Positions 45,912-56,661 of a stretch of 64,000 nt of DNA are shown here, one piece after another. Made by a program: the position numbers and the translations under genes. Under the pieces are notes generated by a model. It saw only the letters and a program-made list of their open reading frames with translations, was not told the origin of the DNA and made no database searches. Each line of letters starts with the position of its first letter. Position 1 is the first letter of the stretch. This DNA is from Solanum dulcamara (taxonomy: Eukaryota; Streptophyta; Magnoliopsida; Solanales; Solanaceae): the NCBI RefSeq assembly GCF_947179165.1, contig NC_077248.1, forward strand, positions 16,468,256 to 16,532,255, read 5' to 3'.

Positions 45912-48900
45912 AGAGACAACGATGTTGCTGAAATAAAGAGGAAGATGTTGAACATCAAAAGGAATGGTGTGTTGTGCACCATTCCCATAGTGGGTATGGC
46001 TAAGAGAATTTTCGATGAACAGATCGAGAAACACTTTGAAAAGAGAGTTTGGTTGTGTCTACCTGAAATGTCAGAAACTAAGAGCTTTCTTGAACTGATC
46101 CTCGAATCGTTGACAAAGAGGAAAGTTGAGGTCCAAAGCAGAGATATAATAGTCAAGATGCTACAAGATGAACTACCAGGAAGAGAATATTTGATTGTCC
46201 TGGATGATTTGTGGTGTGTTGACTCTACATTATGGGATGAGTTTGTGGACACCTTGAGAGGAATAAATACATCCTGAGGAAACTTCATTCTCGTGACTAC
46301 TCGTATGGAATAGGTGGTATCCACAGTAGCAATAGTCGGTCCTCATAGGTTGGAAAAATTAGCAGAAGATCATTGTTGGTCCATTTTCAAACAAAGAGCG
46401 TTTGTTGATGGGGAAATCCCAGAGGAAATAATGAGCATGGAGAACGGGATTGTTGAAATGTGTCAAGGTCTACCATTGGCTGCAAGTGTGTTGGGAGGCC
46501 TCTTACGCAACAAGGAAAAACACGAATGGCAGACAATTCTTGATGGAAACCCCCTTGTTGTAGATGAAGATGATAACGAAGAAAATAGCATAGAGAAAAA
46601 TCCTAAAACTCAGCTATGATTACCTACCATCTCCACATCTGAAAAAATGCTTTGCTTACTTTGCAACGTTTCCAAAAGATTTTGAGTTTGAAAAAGACCA
46701 ACTAATCCAACTCTGGATGGCAGAAGGTTTCCTTCATCCATGTCAAGAGACCACCATAATGGTAGACATCGACAACAAGTTCTTTCAACTCTTGTTTCGA
46801 AATTCCTTGCTGCAAGATGTTCAGTTAGATAAGCATAACAATATAACACACTGTATGATGCACGATCTTGTGCATGATTTGGCTGGAGATATTTTAAAAT
46901 CTAAACTATTTAATCTGAAGGGTAATGTTGGATAAAATATTTCTCAAGTGCGATTCTTTGGATGGGACTCACCAAGTGATCAAATAGATAAGATAAAAGA
47001 ACCAGGACGTTTGTGCACACTGTTTTGGAGAAGCAATTATATATCGAAAGATGTGTTGTTGAGCTTTAAGTTCTTACGAGTTTTAAATTTGTCCAATTCA
47101 GGAATCAAGGAGTTGTCAGCCAAAATCGGGAAGCTAATATACTTGACATATCTTAATCTCTCAGACACTGACATCACAACCTTGCCCCACTTCATTTGCG
47201 AGCTCTATAATTTGCAAACATTTAGAGTCAATGGCTGCGATTCACTCAAGGAACTTCCATATGAGATAAGAAATATGATAAGTTTGAGACACTTATATTT
47301 CTCTTCTTGGTCTCAGATGCCACTTAACATAGGAAAATTGACTTGTCTCCCGACCCTACAATATTTCAATGTGGGATTAGAGAAAGGTCGTCGAATAGAA
47401 GAATTAGGTCCTTTGAAGAACCTTAGAGGTAAATTGAGGATCAATGGCCTCCAATTGGTCTGTAATAGAGAAGAAACTCGAACAACATATCTACAAGAGA
47501 AATTGAATATATACTAGCTGGTATATTCATGGTCCCATGATGAATCAGAAGACTGTGAGATCAATGATAAGCATGTGTTGGATGGTCTTCAACCGCATCC
47601 TAACTTGAAAACATTAGAAGTGGTGAAATATTTGGGTACTAGATTTCCTTCATGGTTCAGTGAAGAGTCAATACCAAATTTGGTCAAGTTGAAATTAAGT
47701 GATTGCAAAAGGTGCCAAGAAATTCCACCGCTTGGCCAACTGAAATTCCTTCGACATCTTGAGATGGTAGGGTTCCATAAGCTGGAATGCATTGTAACTA
47801 CATTTTATGGTGTTGAGGTTAATGATAATGGATCGTGCAGAAATAACACCAATATCCAAGTGTTCCCATCATTGAAAGAACTAGTATTGAGTAATATGCA
47901 TAGCCTTATTAAGTGGAAGGGAGTGGAATTGATACCAACATCAAGTGTGGTAAGAATATTTCCTAAGCTTGAGAATTTGAGGATTACACACTGTCCATTG
48001 TTAAAAGTACTCCGAATCAATTTGGAATCCTACGTGAATTAGCAATTTTCAGAGTTAACAGTGAAATTTCATTGTTGAACTTGTGCAGCAACTTGACATC
48101 TCTCGTATAGCTTACTGTCTGTGATGTGAAAGAGCTCACTTGTTTTCCAGATTAGATGCTACGCAACAACATTTCTCTTCAACAACTATCGTTCATAGAG
48201 TGCGGAGAGTTTCATGAATTGCCCCAAAGCTTGTACAATCTCCATTCTCTTAAGAGCTTAAGGATTGAGAGCTGCACCAATTTCAGTTCCTTTCCTGTTC
48301 CCAGTGGAGAGAATTATTTGAGTTTCCTCAAAAGTTTTCAGTTATGGAATTGTGATAGATTGACCAGTTTACCAAGTGGAATTCTAGAGCATTGTCGGTC
48401 TCTGGAATCCTTAGAGGTCTGCAAATGTAACAACTTAGTTTCCCTCCCTTTACATATGGGGGAAATGACTTCACTTTCATATTTGGTTTTATCACATTGT
48501 CCCAAATTGATTAGTATACCCATAGGGGCCCTTCACCATCTCACGGGGTTATGATATTTGGAAATTGGTCCTTTCTTAGAGGCATTCCAATTGATATTTA
48601 ATGGCATTCAGCAGATATTGTCTATTCTTACATTGGATGTGTGGGGACACTTGCACTGGGATTCTCTGCCCTATCAGCTTATGCAACTCTCTGATCAAAC
48701 ACAGATCAAAATATATGGATTCATAATTGAGGCTCTTCCTCATAGACTTGACAACCTTATTTCTCTTGAATCATTACATCTAGTGGGTTGCAAACGGCTA
48801 CAACATCTGGACTTCTCAAATGCCATGACCAAACTACGATATCTTTTGATACATGTTTGTCCATTGTTAGAAGCTCTGTCGGATGTGCTCGACAACCTTG

Positions 48901-49350
48901 TTTCTTTGCAACAGTTAACTTTACGAAAATGCAAGAAACTAGAGCATCTGCCATCAAGAGATGCTATGCGATGCCTCACCAAATTAGGATATCTGGTGAT
49001 CATGATTGTCAATTGTTAGAAGCTGTGTCGGATGGGCTCGGTGACCTTGTTTCTTTGCAACAGTTAGATTTATAGAAATGCGAGAAATTAGAGCATCTGC
49101 CATCCATAGATGCCATGCGACACCTCACCAAATTACAGAAACTGCGAATTGAAGGTTGCCCAGAGTTAGAAGAAAGTTGCACCAATCGGAGTGGCCCAAA
49201 CTCCCAGTGGTCCAACATTTCCCATATTCCAAAAATTAGCATAAGTGGAAGTATAATTCAGGACTTGCGTAAGTCTCTTTCAGTTTCTGAGTCTCATTTT
49301 AATTTATTACTTATTTTCCATGAGTTACTCTCCTTCATTCTCCTTTTATA
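45912..49350 (+). pseudogene. NB-ARC and LRR part of the CC-NB-LRR pseudogene
   Basis: Resumes in the same gene as 40259-40758. NB-ARC: the nucleotide-binding P-loop (GxGGxGKT) is absent; IVGMA runs straight into KRIFDE near 45990. Kinase-2 is YLIVLDDLW (46200), RNBS-B NFILVTTR, GLPL as CQGLPLAASVLGGLL (46470), RNBS-D CFAYFATFPKDFEFEKDQ (46653) and MHDLVHDLA (46857). LRRs follow from 47040 to about 49180 with repeated units (for example LVSLQQLTLRKCKKLEHLPS). Lesions: stops at 46275, 46311, 46933, 47515, 48552 and 49017, an added A near 46595, and a frame change near 48030. A healthy homologue would be an intracellular immune receptor; this copy is dead. Confidence 0.93.
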
Positions 49351-49471
49351 GTTTTCCAAAACATTTTTTTGTTCCACTTGAAACAAATTTATGAATATCT
49401 ATATTACTTTTCATATATGGTTTAATCATGAATATTTATTGTTGTATATTATGTTTTGATGATTTAACAAA
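49351..49471. other. CNL 3' flank up to the MITE target site
   Basis: Non-coding, AT-rich. It ends in TTTTGATGATTTAACAAA, which resembles the first 35 bp of the Sirevirus-like LTR at 50633 and continues after the MITE at 50473. The last 9 bases (49463-49471, tttaacaaa) are one side of the MITE target duplication. Confidence 0.6.
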
Positions 49472-50213
49472 GACGAAATCCATCGGTGGCCTCCTAAAGT
49501 TGGCACCAACTTTCACTTAGACACCTTAACTAGATTTTGTTCATTTTAGACACTTCAAGTAAGACTTCGATGTGTCATTTTGACACTTTGTGCTGACTTG
49601 GCACTTTGCGTGTACTACACCCATTTTAAGAGCGTGAAGAACATTTTTTTTAATATTTTTTTTGTTCTTCTTCATTTGATTACAAATAGTTTTGATTAAT
49701 TTTTCTTTTGAAGTTTCAGAAGCATAATAGAGAAACTCCATTTGGCTAAAATTCAAAGATTTGCAGCTTAAAGGTAATTTTTTTTACTTTACTTCATTCT
49801 TTACTTACAGAGGAGCCAACTGTAAGTTTCCATAGCATTTGTAAGACTATTTCAAAATGATTCCTAAGAAGTTAATTTTTTTCCGTGATTTCGAACCACA
49901 TCCCCAAATCTCTCTCTTACACCATGGTTCATCTACTCCATAAAAATCTGAAATTGGAGGAGAAGAAGATCTAGTGGAGTGGGGGAGGGGTTGGGGTTGG
50001 GGTGGGAGGGGTTCGAGAAGACGACGACGGGGTGGGTGGTGTTGAAAGACCACTGATAGGGTGGGAGGTGGGGGTTAATAGTTGTTAATTTTTATTTTTA
50101 AAAAATATTATTATTTGGATTAAAAATGCCACATGTCATCAAATTATTGGTCAATTTTTTATTCAAAAGTCATTATTTGATAATTAAAAGCAGCTAATTA
50201 AATAAAGACACGT

Positions 50214-50263
<50 letters not shown>

Positions 50264-50463
50264 ATGTGTCTTTATTTAATTTGCTGCTTTTGACACATTA
50301 GGCGAGTGTATTACACACACTTAATATATTTTGGTGATTGTAAAAAAAGTGTCAAAATGACACATCGGTGCCTTACTTGAGGTGTCTAAAATGAACAAAG
50401 CCTAGTTAAGGTGTCTAAGTGAAAGTTGGTGCCAACTTTAGGGGGCCACCGATGAGTTTCGCC
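49472..50463. mobile_element. Mutator-type MITE (992 bp) with 9-bp target duplication
   Basis: The left end reads GACGAAATCCATCGGTGGCC and the right end, reverse-complemented, GGCGAAACTCATCGGTGGCC. The terminal inverted repeats extend over 100 bp (shared AGTTGGCACCAACTTTCACT and TGTGTCATTTTGACAC). Flanks are tttaacaaa and ttcaacaaa (8 of 9 match). No transposase ORF; its short ORFs are out-of-frame noise. The insertion hit a copia-like LTR relic downstream of the CNL pseudogene. Confidence 0.9.
50187..50295. repeat. hairpin with (AT)n loop at the centre of the MITE
   Basis: AAGCAGCTAATTAAATAAAG is followed by a long run of AT dinucleotides (about 50218-50260) and then the inverted partner CTTTATTTAATTTGCTGCTT. 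The stems also share ACACGTGGCAT / ATGTCATGTGT. The fold could form on either strand. Confidence 0.85.
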
Positions 50464-50472
50464 TTCAACAAA

Positions 50473-50632
50473 CAATCATACAATGAATGATGCAAAGAGA
50501 GATATGAGAGAAAAGAGGTACATACTGATAGGGGGAATATACAAGTATTTTTTTATTTTTTTTACAAGCATTGACAATGATCGGAAGGGGGAACAAACTT
50601 GATATAGTTTTTCATCATCAAACAGGGGGAAA
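50473..50632. repeat. Sirevirus-like 3' non-coding end with three polypurine tracts
   Basis: Three purine tracts of the type GGGGGAA occur at 50531, 50587 and 50626, the last directly before the LTR start at 50633. Multiplied polypurine tracts before the 3' LTR are a described feature of the Sirevirus group of Ty1/copia. No coding sequence belonging to this end is left. Confidence 0.6.
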
Positions 50633-51691
50633 TGTTATACTTGTGTTTTGATGATTTAACAAAATATAGGACTTGATAGAGGAACCTGGTTCCATGAGTA
50701 ACGTCGGCCTAAGACAGAAAGTTGAAGTCAGTTGTAAAGCTCCAAAAGCTACAAAGGTAAGTGGGAACAACAGTAGAGGTGCACATTAGGTTTGATGAGT
50801 GAACAAACTATGAGACCTGGTAGAGGGACCTGATCCCATACGTTATATCTGTCCGAAAACAAAAAGGTGGACTACAACTGCAAAGCTTCAAAAAAAGCTA
50901 TAGCAGGTATGGGCAAGACAGCAGAGGCACAAAAAGGTCAGCAGACCTCAAACCATGCGTGCTCCCATGTTTTGTTGTCTCTCTTATTAAGAGAACATTG
51001 TGACAAAACAAAATTAGTTTTTTGAAAATCAATTTCACACAAAAAGAAAAAGCTTTCTTCAAGGAAGAACAACTTCACCAATGCATCAAGGGACATGATA
51101 GAGTCGTTCAAGAAAAGTCTTTCTTTGTTTCTTTCCTGTGTTGTATCTTATGTTCCAAATATTGTAAGTTCAATTCCTATTCTATAAAGGAACTTTGATC
51201 AGTCTGCTGTAAAAGGTGTGTTGGGTTCTTGGTTAAGTTTGACCTTGAATGAGTGAGTTGAAGTCTACATAACTAAGGGGTAGTTGTGTAGTGGGCAATA
51301 GAGTTATTGCTTAGTTTCTGAGTCATGGCTAGAGTTAGATTGATTGCAGTATTCAAAGTCTATGACAACTAGAGTTAGTTGGGATAGTGGGTAATAAATG
51401 TATTGCTTAGGCTCAAAGTCTTGTAATAGAGGTATTGTAAGCCAAAGGGATAAAGAGGATTAGTGTCTAGTTATAATAGGTTGTAATAGACTATTTTGCT
51501 CTTGCATCTTAGTGAAGTTGGTTGTGAAATCCTGTGGAACAGGTCATGGTTTTTCTTTCCTTGAGAAATGAGGTTTTCCACATAAATATTGTGTGTCATT
51601 TTACCTTCTGCACCTAACTTGAGCATTCTGTTAATTGACTGTGTCAAGGGACCTGGTCCCCTCACTCATGTGGTGGAAAAACATAATCTCA
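50633..51691 (+). repeat. LTR of the Sirevirus-like element (1,059 bp)
   Basis: Starts TGTTATACTTGTGTTTTGAT and ends ACATAATCTCA. It is preceded by polypurine tracts and followed by a primer-binding site. Inside are two related blocks (AGGAACCTGGTTCCATGAG near 50680 and AGGGACCTGATCCCATACG near 50823). Confidence 0.8.
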
Positions 51692-51755
51692 ATAATTGGT
51701 ATCAAAGCAGTTTTATCTATATGGTTAACACCGAGAGAAGATCTTATTCATTGAA

Positions 51756-53110
51756 ATGGCTGCTCCACCAAATCCAAAAGAAGGACAATCAACAACAAGG
51801 CCACCTCAATTTAATGAAAAGTCTTATGGGTGGTTGAAAACTCGAATGCATGACAACTCTATGAAGGAGGTAAAGAAGGATAAATCCTTGTCTTTTAAAG
51901 TCACTTAGAGTGATGATTGTGCAGAGGATAAATATATAACTCACCTGACCCACAGATTTCACAAAATCATAAGAAAACATAGTGGATTTACTAAAAGGGG
52001 ACACATTAGCAACTTAGCAAATGGCACGGACTTATGCCACAAGTGTGAAAAACCTGGGCATTTCATCAAAGATTGCCCCATGCACAAGTCGGAGCACAGA
52101 GAATATGCCAAATTTTGAGGAGAAAGACAACTGAAGGGACTAGGTCTCTAAAAAGTCAAGAAGAAGAGTAATAATTGATTATGTAGTGAAAAAGGCTCTT
52201 GCTGTCTTAGGAAACTCATCAAGTGATTCTGAAGAATCTAAACATCCGAAGGATGCATCCATGTTGGCTTTCAAGGATGATGAAGATGGCATGTTTGCCT
52301 TTATGGTAAAATCTGAAGAAGAAGTTGATAAAAAGGTAACCCTACTTGACTTCAAAGAAAATCTTGATTTTTACTCTATCAAGAAACTAAAAAAATTGGC
52401 TAGTGTTTTGATTGACTCACTCTGTGTGTTAACTACCAATTTTTTTTAAATAACAGCATCGACATATTTCAAGATGAGAAAACTGCTTTGGTTAATCAGA
52501 TGACAGAGCTGGAAGAAAAAATTATCTTGTTGGATGGTAAAAATAATGATCTCAATGATATGTTGAAGAAAAACCTTGTAACTGATATCAAGTTAAAGTT
52601 TAAGGCTAACAAAGCTGAGCTGGAACTTGAAGAACGATTGAAAAAATTTGAATTGAAGCTAGCCTTGTCACTAGAGAGAAATCTTCAGTTGGAAAGAGAC
52701 CTGGTTCAAATCAAGCAGGTGTTGTACATGTCTCTGAAATGGGCCAACTCTTCCAAAATGTTGGCAAACCTAACTAATTAGGGACAAAATGATGGAAAGG
52801 GTCTTAGGTGTTCAAAATTGGAATCCCTTTTCAATCCTCATAGCAAACATGTGTTTGTGTCTGATAACTTGTTGCGCATTCATTATGGCCGAAATAAATA
52901 TCTTAAAAAGGATTGTGAATCCTGGAAAAAGATTGAAAAGAACTTTTCAAACTATGATGAACAGAAAAAAGAATCTCAAAAAGGGACCTGGTCGGGTGTC
53001 TGAGGTGAAGAAAGTTAGATTGTCTGATTGGACTAACAAGGCGTTGATTACACCCCTATCTGCATTTTGGGAACTCAAACTTAAATGGGTTCTCGAGGCT
53101 AATAGGTAAT
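51756..53110 (+). pseudogene. Sirevirus-like gag relic
   Basis: Starts MAAPPNPKEGQSTTRPPQFN with the typical short N-terminus, then loses frame at about 51840. A zinc knuckle CHKCEKPGHFIKDC follows at about 52038-52080. 52186-52449 is acidic and 52488-52781 is a coiled coil (EEKIILLDGKNNDLND, LELEERLKKFELKLALSLER). Stops separate the pieces. Most of the gag core appears deleted between 51840 and 52040. Confidence 0.75.
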
Positions 53111-53119
53111 TACTTGGTG

Positions 53120-55035
53120 AAGATGACAGTGGGAGGAAGCAGTCATTGTTAGTTCATAGATAGTGGATATTCCAAGCATGTGACTGGCCAAAAAGAAAAA
53201 CTTTCTCTCACTCAAGGCATTTCAAAATGGAGGTGTCTCATTTTGGGAATGGAAAGAAAGAATACATTCTTGGATTTGGAAAACTTGTAGAGATCTTTAA
53301 CATGCTATTGAATATGTATACTATATGTAAGAATATGTATGTGGCTGACTTGATTTCAATTCTTGGTGGTAATCTTACATGTCTCCATGTGCAAAGTGAA
53401 AATGCTGATTTATGGCATCAAAGAATTGGACATGGTAGTGCTTCTATTCTCAACAATCTGGTTTCAAGGGACCTGGTCTGCAGAGTACCAAAGGTAAAAT
53501 TGCAAATGACAAAATTGTCATGCTTTGGTCAAAGGCAAATAGACTGGGTTGTCTTCCAAGCAAAAGAAACAAGTCAGCACCACCAGGCCTCTCAAGTTAC
53601 TTCACATGGACTTATGTGGACTTATAAAGGTTCAAAGAAGAGGAGGGACCAGGTCCAACCATGGAACTGAATTCAAAAATACAAAGGTGGAGAATTTTTA
53701 TGCAGATCATGAGATGAGTCACATATTCAAAGCCTCAAAACTCCTCAACAAAATGACATGGTTGAAGAGAAGAAAAAATCTTGGTCGACGTTGTTAGAAC
53801 CATTCAAATTGATGCCGATCTTCCAAATAATTTATAAGCTAAAGTTTTCAACACTGCATGATATGTCTCCAACATGGGCTTAATGATGTCAATTCTAAAA
53901 CAAGTCTCCTTATCAATTGTTGAACAATTGAGAGCCTAAGTTAAGCTACTTAAGTGCTTTTGGTTGTAAATTTTTTGTTTTGAATATTGGTAAGAATGAT
54001 CTTAGGAAGCTTAATCCTAAGAGTGATGAAGGAGTGTTTCTGGGATATTGATCAACCACCAAAGCATACAGGGTCTACAACAAGAGAACACTTTGAAGAA
54101 AGTGTTCATGTCATCTTTGATGAATCAGGAGATAATGAGAAGAAAGGTATGACACTTGGTTCCCTGGTCAGCTAACAAAACCATCATAGGGACCAGATTG
54201 GTGTACAGGAACAAACTTGTTGAGCATGGTTTAATCACAAGAAATAAAGCCAAGCTGGTGGTAAAAGGATACAATCAAGAAGAAGGAATTGATTATCATG
54301 AGATCTTTGCACCGATTGTAAGGATGGAAGCGACATGAATTCTCAATGGGACTCAAATTGATTCAAATAAATTTGAAAAGTATCCTTCCCAATGTGTACT
54401 TGACGAAGGAATCGTATGTCAATCAGCCTTCAAATTTTGAAAAACATTAATTAACCAAATCACGTGCTAAACCTGAACATTGAGGACCTGGTTGTCTTAC
54501 TTGAAAGCTGCTACAAGGAGTCTAAGATACTTGCAGGGGACCTAGTCCGATTCTGTCCATCTGGTGATTTTTTTTAACTATGCTGAAGCAAATTTTACAA
54601 GGGACCTGATCGATAGAAACCACCTTAGGAATGACTCATTTTTTTGGGTTTCCTTTATAATGTTTCGGAGCACAAAGAAGAAAAAATCAGTAGCTCATTT
54701 CACAGTTGAGGCAGAATATGTAGCAGTCGCATCATGTTATGCTTAGCTCCTATGGATCAAGCAATAACTTGAGAATTTTGGGACAGTTACCAACATTGTC
54801 CAACTCTTATGTGACAATACTAGTATATTGAACATGACCAAGAATCTAGTGCATCATAAGAGAACCAAGCACAATGATGTGAGGTATCATTTTTGAGGGA
54901 CAATGTAGAAAAGGAAAATGTTTGCATGAAATCTTGCAAAACTGAAGACCAAGTAGTAGACCTCTTTACAAAGGCTCTAAACAGGGATCAATGCAAGAAA
55001 AATAGGTTGAAGTTAGGGATGATCAACTTGAATTG
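53120..55035 (+). pseudogene. Sirevirus-like pol relic
   Basis: 53120-53230 has a degenerate protease. 53227-53670 holds GAG-pre-integrase: NADLWHQRIGHGSASILNNL, VCRVPKVKLQMTKLSC. Integrase fragments follow at 53549-53870 (LLHMDLCGLIKVQR). RT survives only as 54156-54338 ([25 protein letters not shown]); most of RT including the YVDD segment is missing. RNase H is 54660-55030 (HFTVEAEYVAVASCYA, then LVHHKRTKHNDV-like text in another frame). Confidence 0.8.
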
Positions 55036-56282
55036 ACTCACTCGATTTGATGTTATCAACCCTCTCATTGGCTATGATTAGGAAACAAGTATCCTTATTA
55101 GTAATGTGTATCTTTTGGTCTAAATTCAGTCTTACAGCTTTTGTAGGTATACACACATGGTGGACTAGCTAAGGAAGAAAAGTTGATGGGACAGGCTCAA
55201 GGCAAGTATCCTTCAAAAGAGTTTAATAGAGGGACCAGGTCCTTCCTCAAAGGTTAGTATCAAACTTATTGGTGTTTAAAATGCCTTTGAGAACTGTTCA
55301 AAAATGCCACGTGTCTTTTGCCACCTTTCTAATTCATTTTCACATATCTTACAATGTCTCAACCATTTTCTTTTAATTCATCCCTTGAAAATAAGAACCC
55401 ATATCTTTTCAAAACCTTAATTTTTGGCTTTTCAGTCATGTTGTCTCTTTCCCTTTACTTCTCCCAAGACAACATCCATTCCTTCTAGGTCCTATCAATT
55501 TCGGATTTGGCTGTCTATGACTCTCTCTTAGAGATAGATCTCTAGTCTCTACCTAGTTCTATCCCCACAGGTTAACGGAATATATGTTTGAGAATGAGTT
55601 ATCAGAAGAAAGGATAAATAGATCAATTATCCTAGCGGCCGGAAAAAAGTGGGTAATTCAGAGTTTGACCCAAATGAGTAAGAATCCAAAGGTCAATATT
55701 AATGAGAAAGAAGCTTTACATTCCTATGCACAAGGTTATGACTTCAAGGGATGGAAAACATGGATTGGCCTATAGTTAATTATTGAACAAGTTCTTTGCC
55801 TACAAGATAAAATTTAGCAAAGGGATTGTATGAATAGTGAAACAATCCTTCTTATTAACACTCTCATTGAATGTGAGTGTGTTGAAGGAAGAATGGGCAA
55901 CAAACAAAGTCCCAAGTGTTAAGACTTTTTAGGAAAACAAGAGAAACTGAGGGAAAAATCTGAAGGAGATGCTAATTTGAAAGTCACCTTGTAGCAAAAC
56001 CTGACTCAAGGACCAGGCTGTGCTGAGACTTTTTAGAACGAAATTGCTGATTTGAAGGCACAAGTTCATTTCTTAACTGCTGAAAATAAGAGTCTCACTG
56101 TGAAGTGGACCTGAACATACAATTTTTATATGCTTATGTTGCTGAAAAAGAGCGCATGATGATGATTCTCCATTCTCTTCTTCCTTGTCCTCCCTCTTCC
56201 TAGTCCTTCTACTTTCCTTGATTCCTATCCCAAGTGCATTTATTTGTTGTTTCCATGGCTATAACTGATCATTTTCCTTATG
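55036..56282 (+). pseudogene. extra ORF region after pol in the Sirevirus-like element (env-like position)
   Basis: 55584-55775 is open and reads MFENELSEERINRSIILAAG with KGWKTWIG near the end; near 56040-56100 another piece reads as a coiled coil (IADLKAQVHFLTAENKSL). Some Sireviruses carry an env-like gene of unknown function at this place, and the position fits, but I do not see a membrane segment or signal peptide. Large parts are broken. The assignment rests on position and is weak. Confidence 0.35.
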
Positions 56283-56661
56283 CATTAGAGTTGATCTTAC
56301 AATGTTTAGAACATAATATACAACATTACAACAAAACAACAAAGAAAGACTTTTTTTGAATGACTCTATCAGGTCTCTTGCTGCATTAGCGAAGTTGTTC
56401 TTCCATGAAGATGGCTTTTGCTTGATTTTCAAAAGCTAATTTTGTTTTTTCACAATTTTCTCTTAATAAGAGAGACAACAAAATATGGGAGCACGCATGG
56501 TTTGAGGTCAGCCGACCTTTCTGCACCTCTGCTACCGTGCATATACCTATTGCAGCTTTTTACAGCTTTACAGCTGTAGTCCACCTTTTTGTTTCCACAC
56601 AGATATAATGCATGGGACCAGGTCCATCTACCAGGTCTTATAGTTTATTCACTCATCAAAC
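56283..56661 (-). repeat. inverted fragment of the Sirevirus-like LTR
   Basis: The minus strand matches LTR positions about 50790-51175 of this window: GAACAACTTC...CATCAAGG-like text, CAAAGAAAGACTT on the complementary side, CTCTTATTAAGAGA and GGTCAGCNGACCT. Identity is moderate. The right edge (…CTCATCAAAC) is cut by the 5' LTR of the next chromovirus at 56662. It belongs to another, inverted copy and is not the 3' LTR of the element to its left. Confidence 0.85.

Larger units (their letters stand above)
50633..56282 (+). mobile_element. degenerate Sirevirus-like Ty1/copia element
   Basis: LTR 50633-51691, primer site TTGGTATCAAAGCAG at 51696-51709, gag from about 51756, zinc knuckle near 52040, coiled-coil spacer, GAG-pre-integrase, remnants of integrase, RT and RNase H, and a further ORF-like region after pol. 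Large deletions, stops and frameshifts cut all parts. No normal 3' LTR follows; an inverted LTR piece (56283-56661) sits there instead. The recurring AGGGACCTGGTC motif is present through the LTR and internal region. Confidence 0.85.

Noticed and set aside
49847..50053. Pro-rich minus-strand protein in the MITE
   Set aside because: Simple G-rich run on the plus strand gives a low-complexity frame; no conserved domain.
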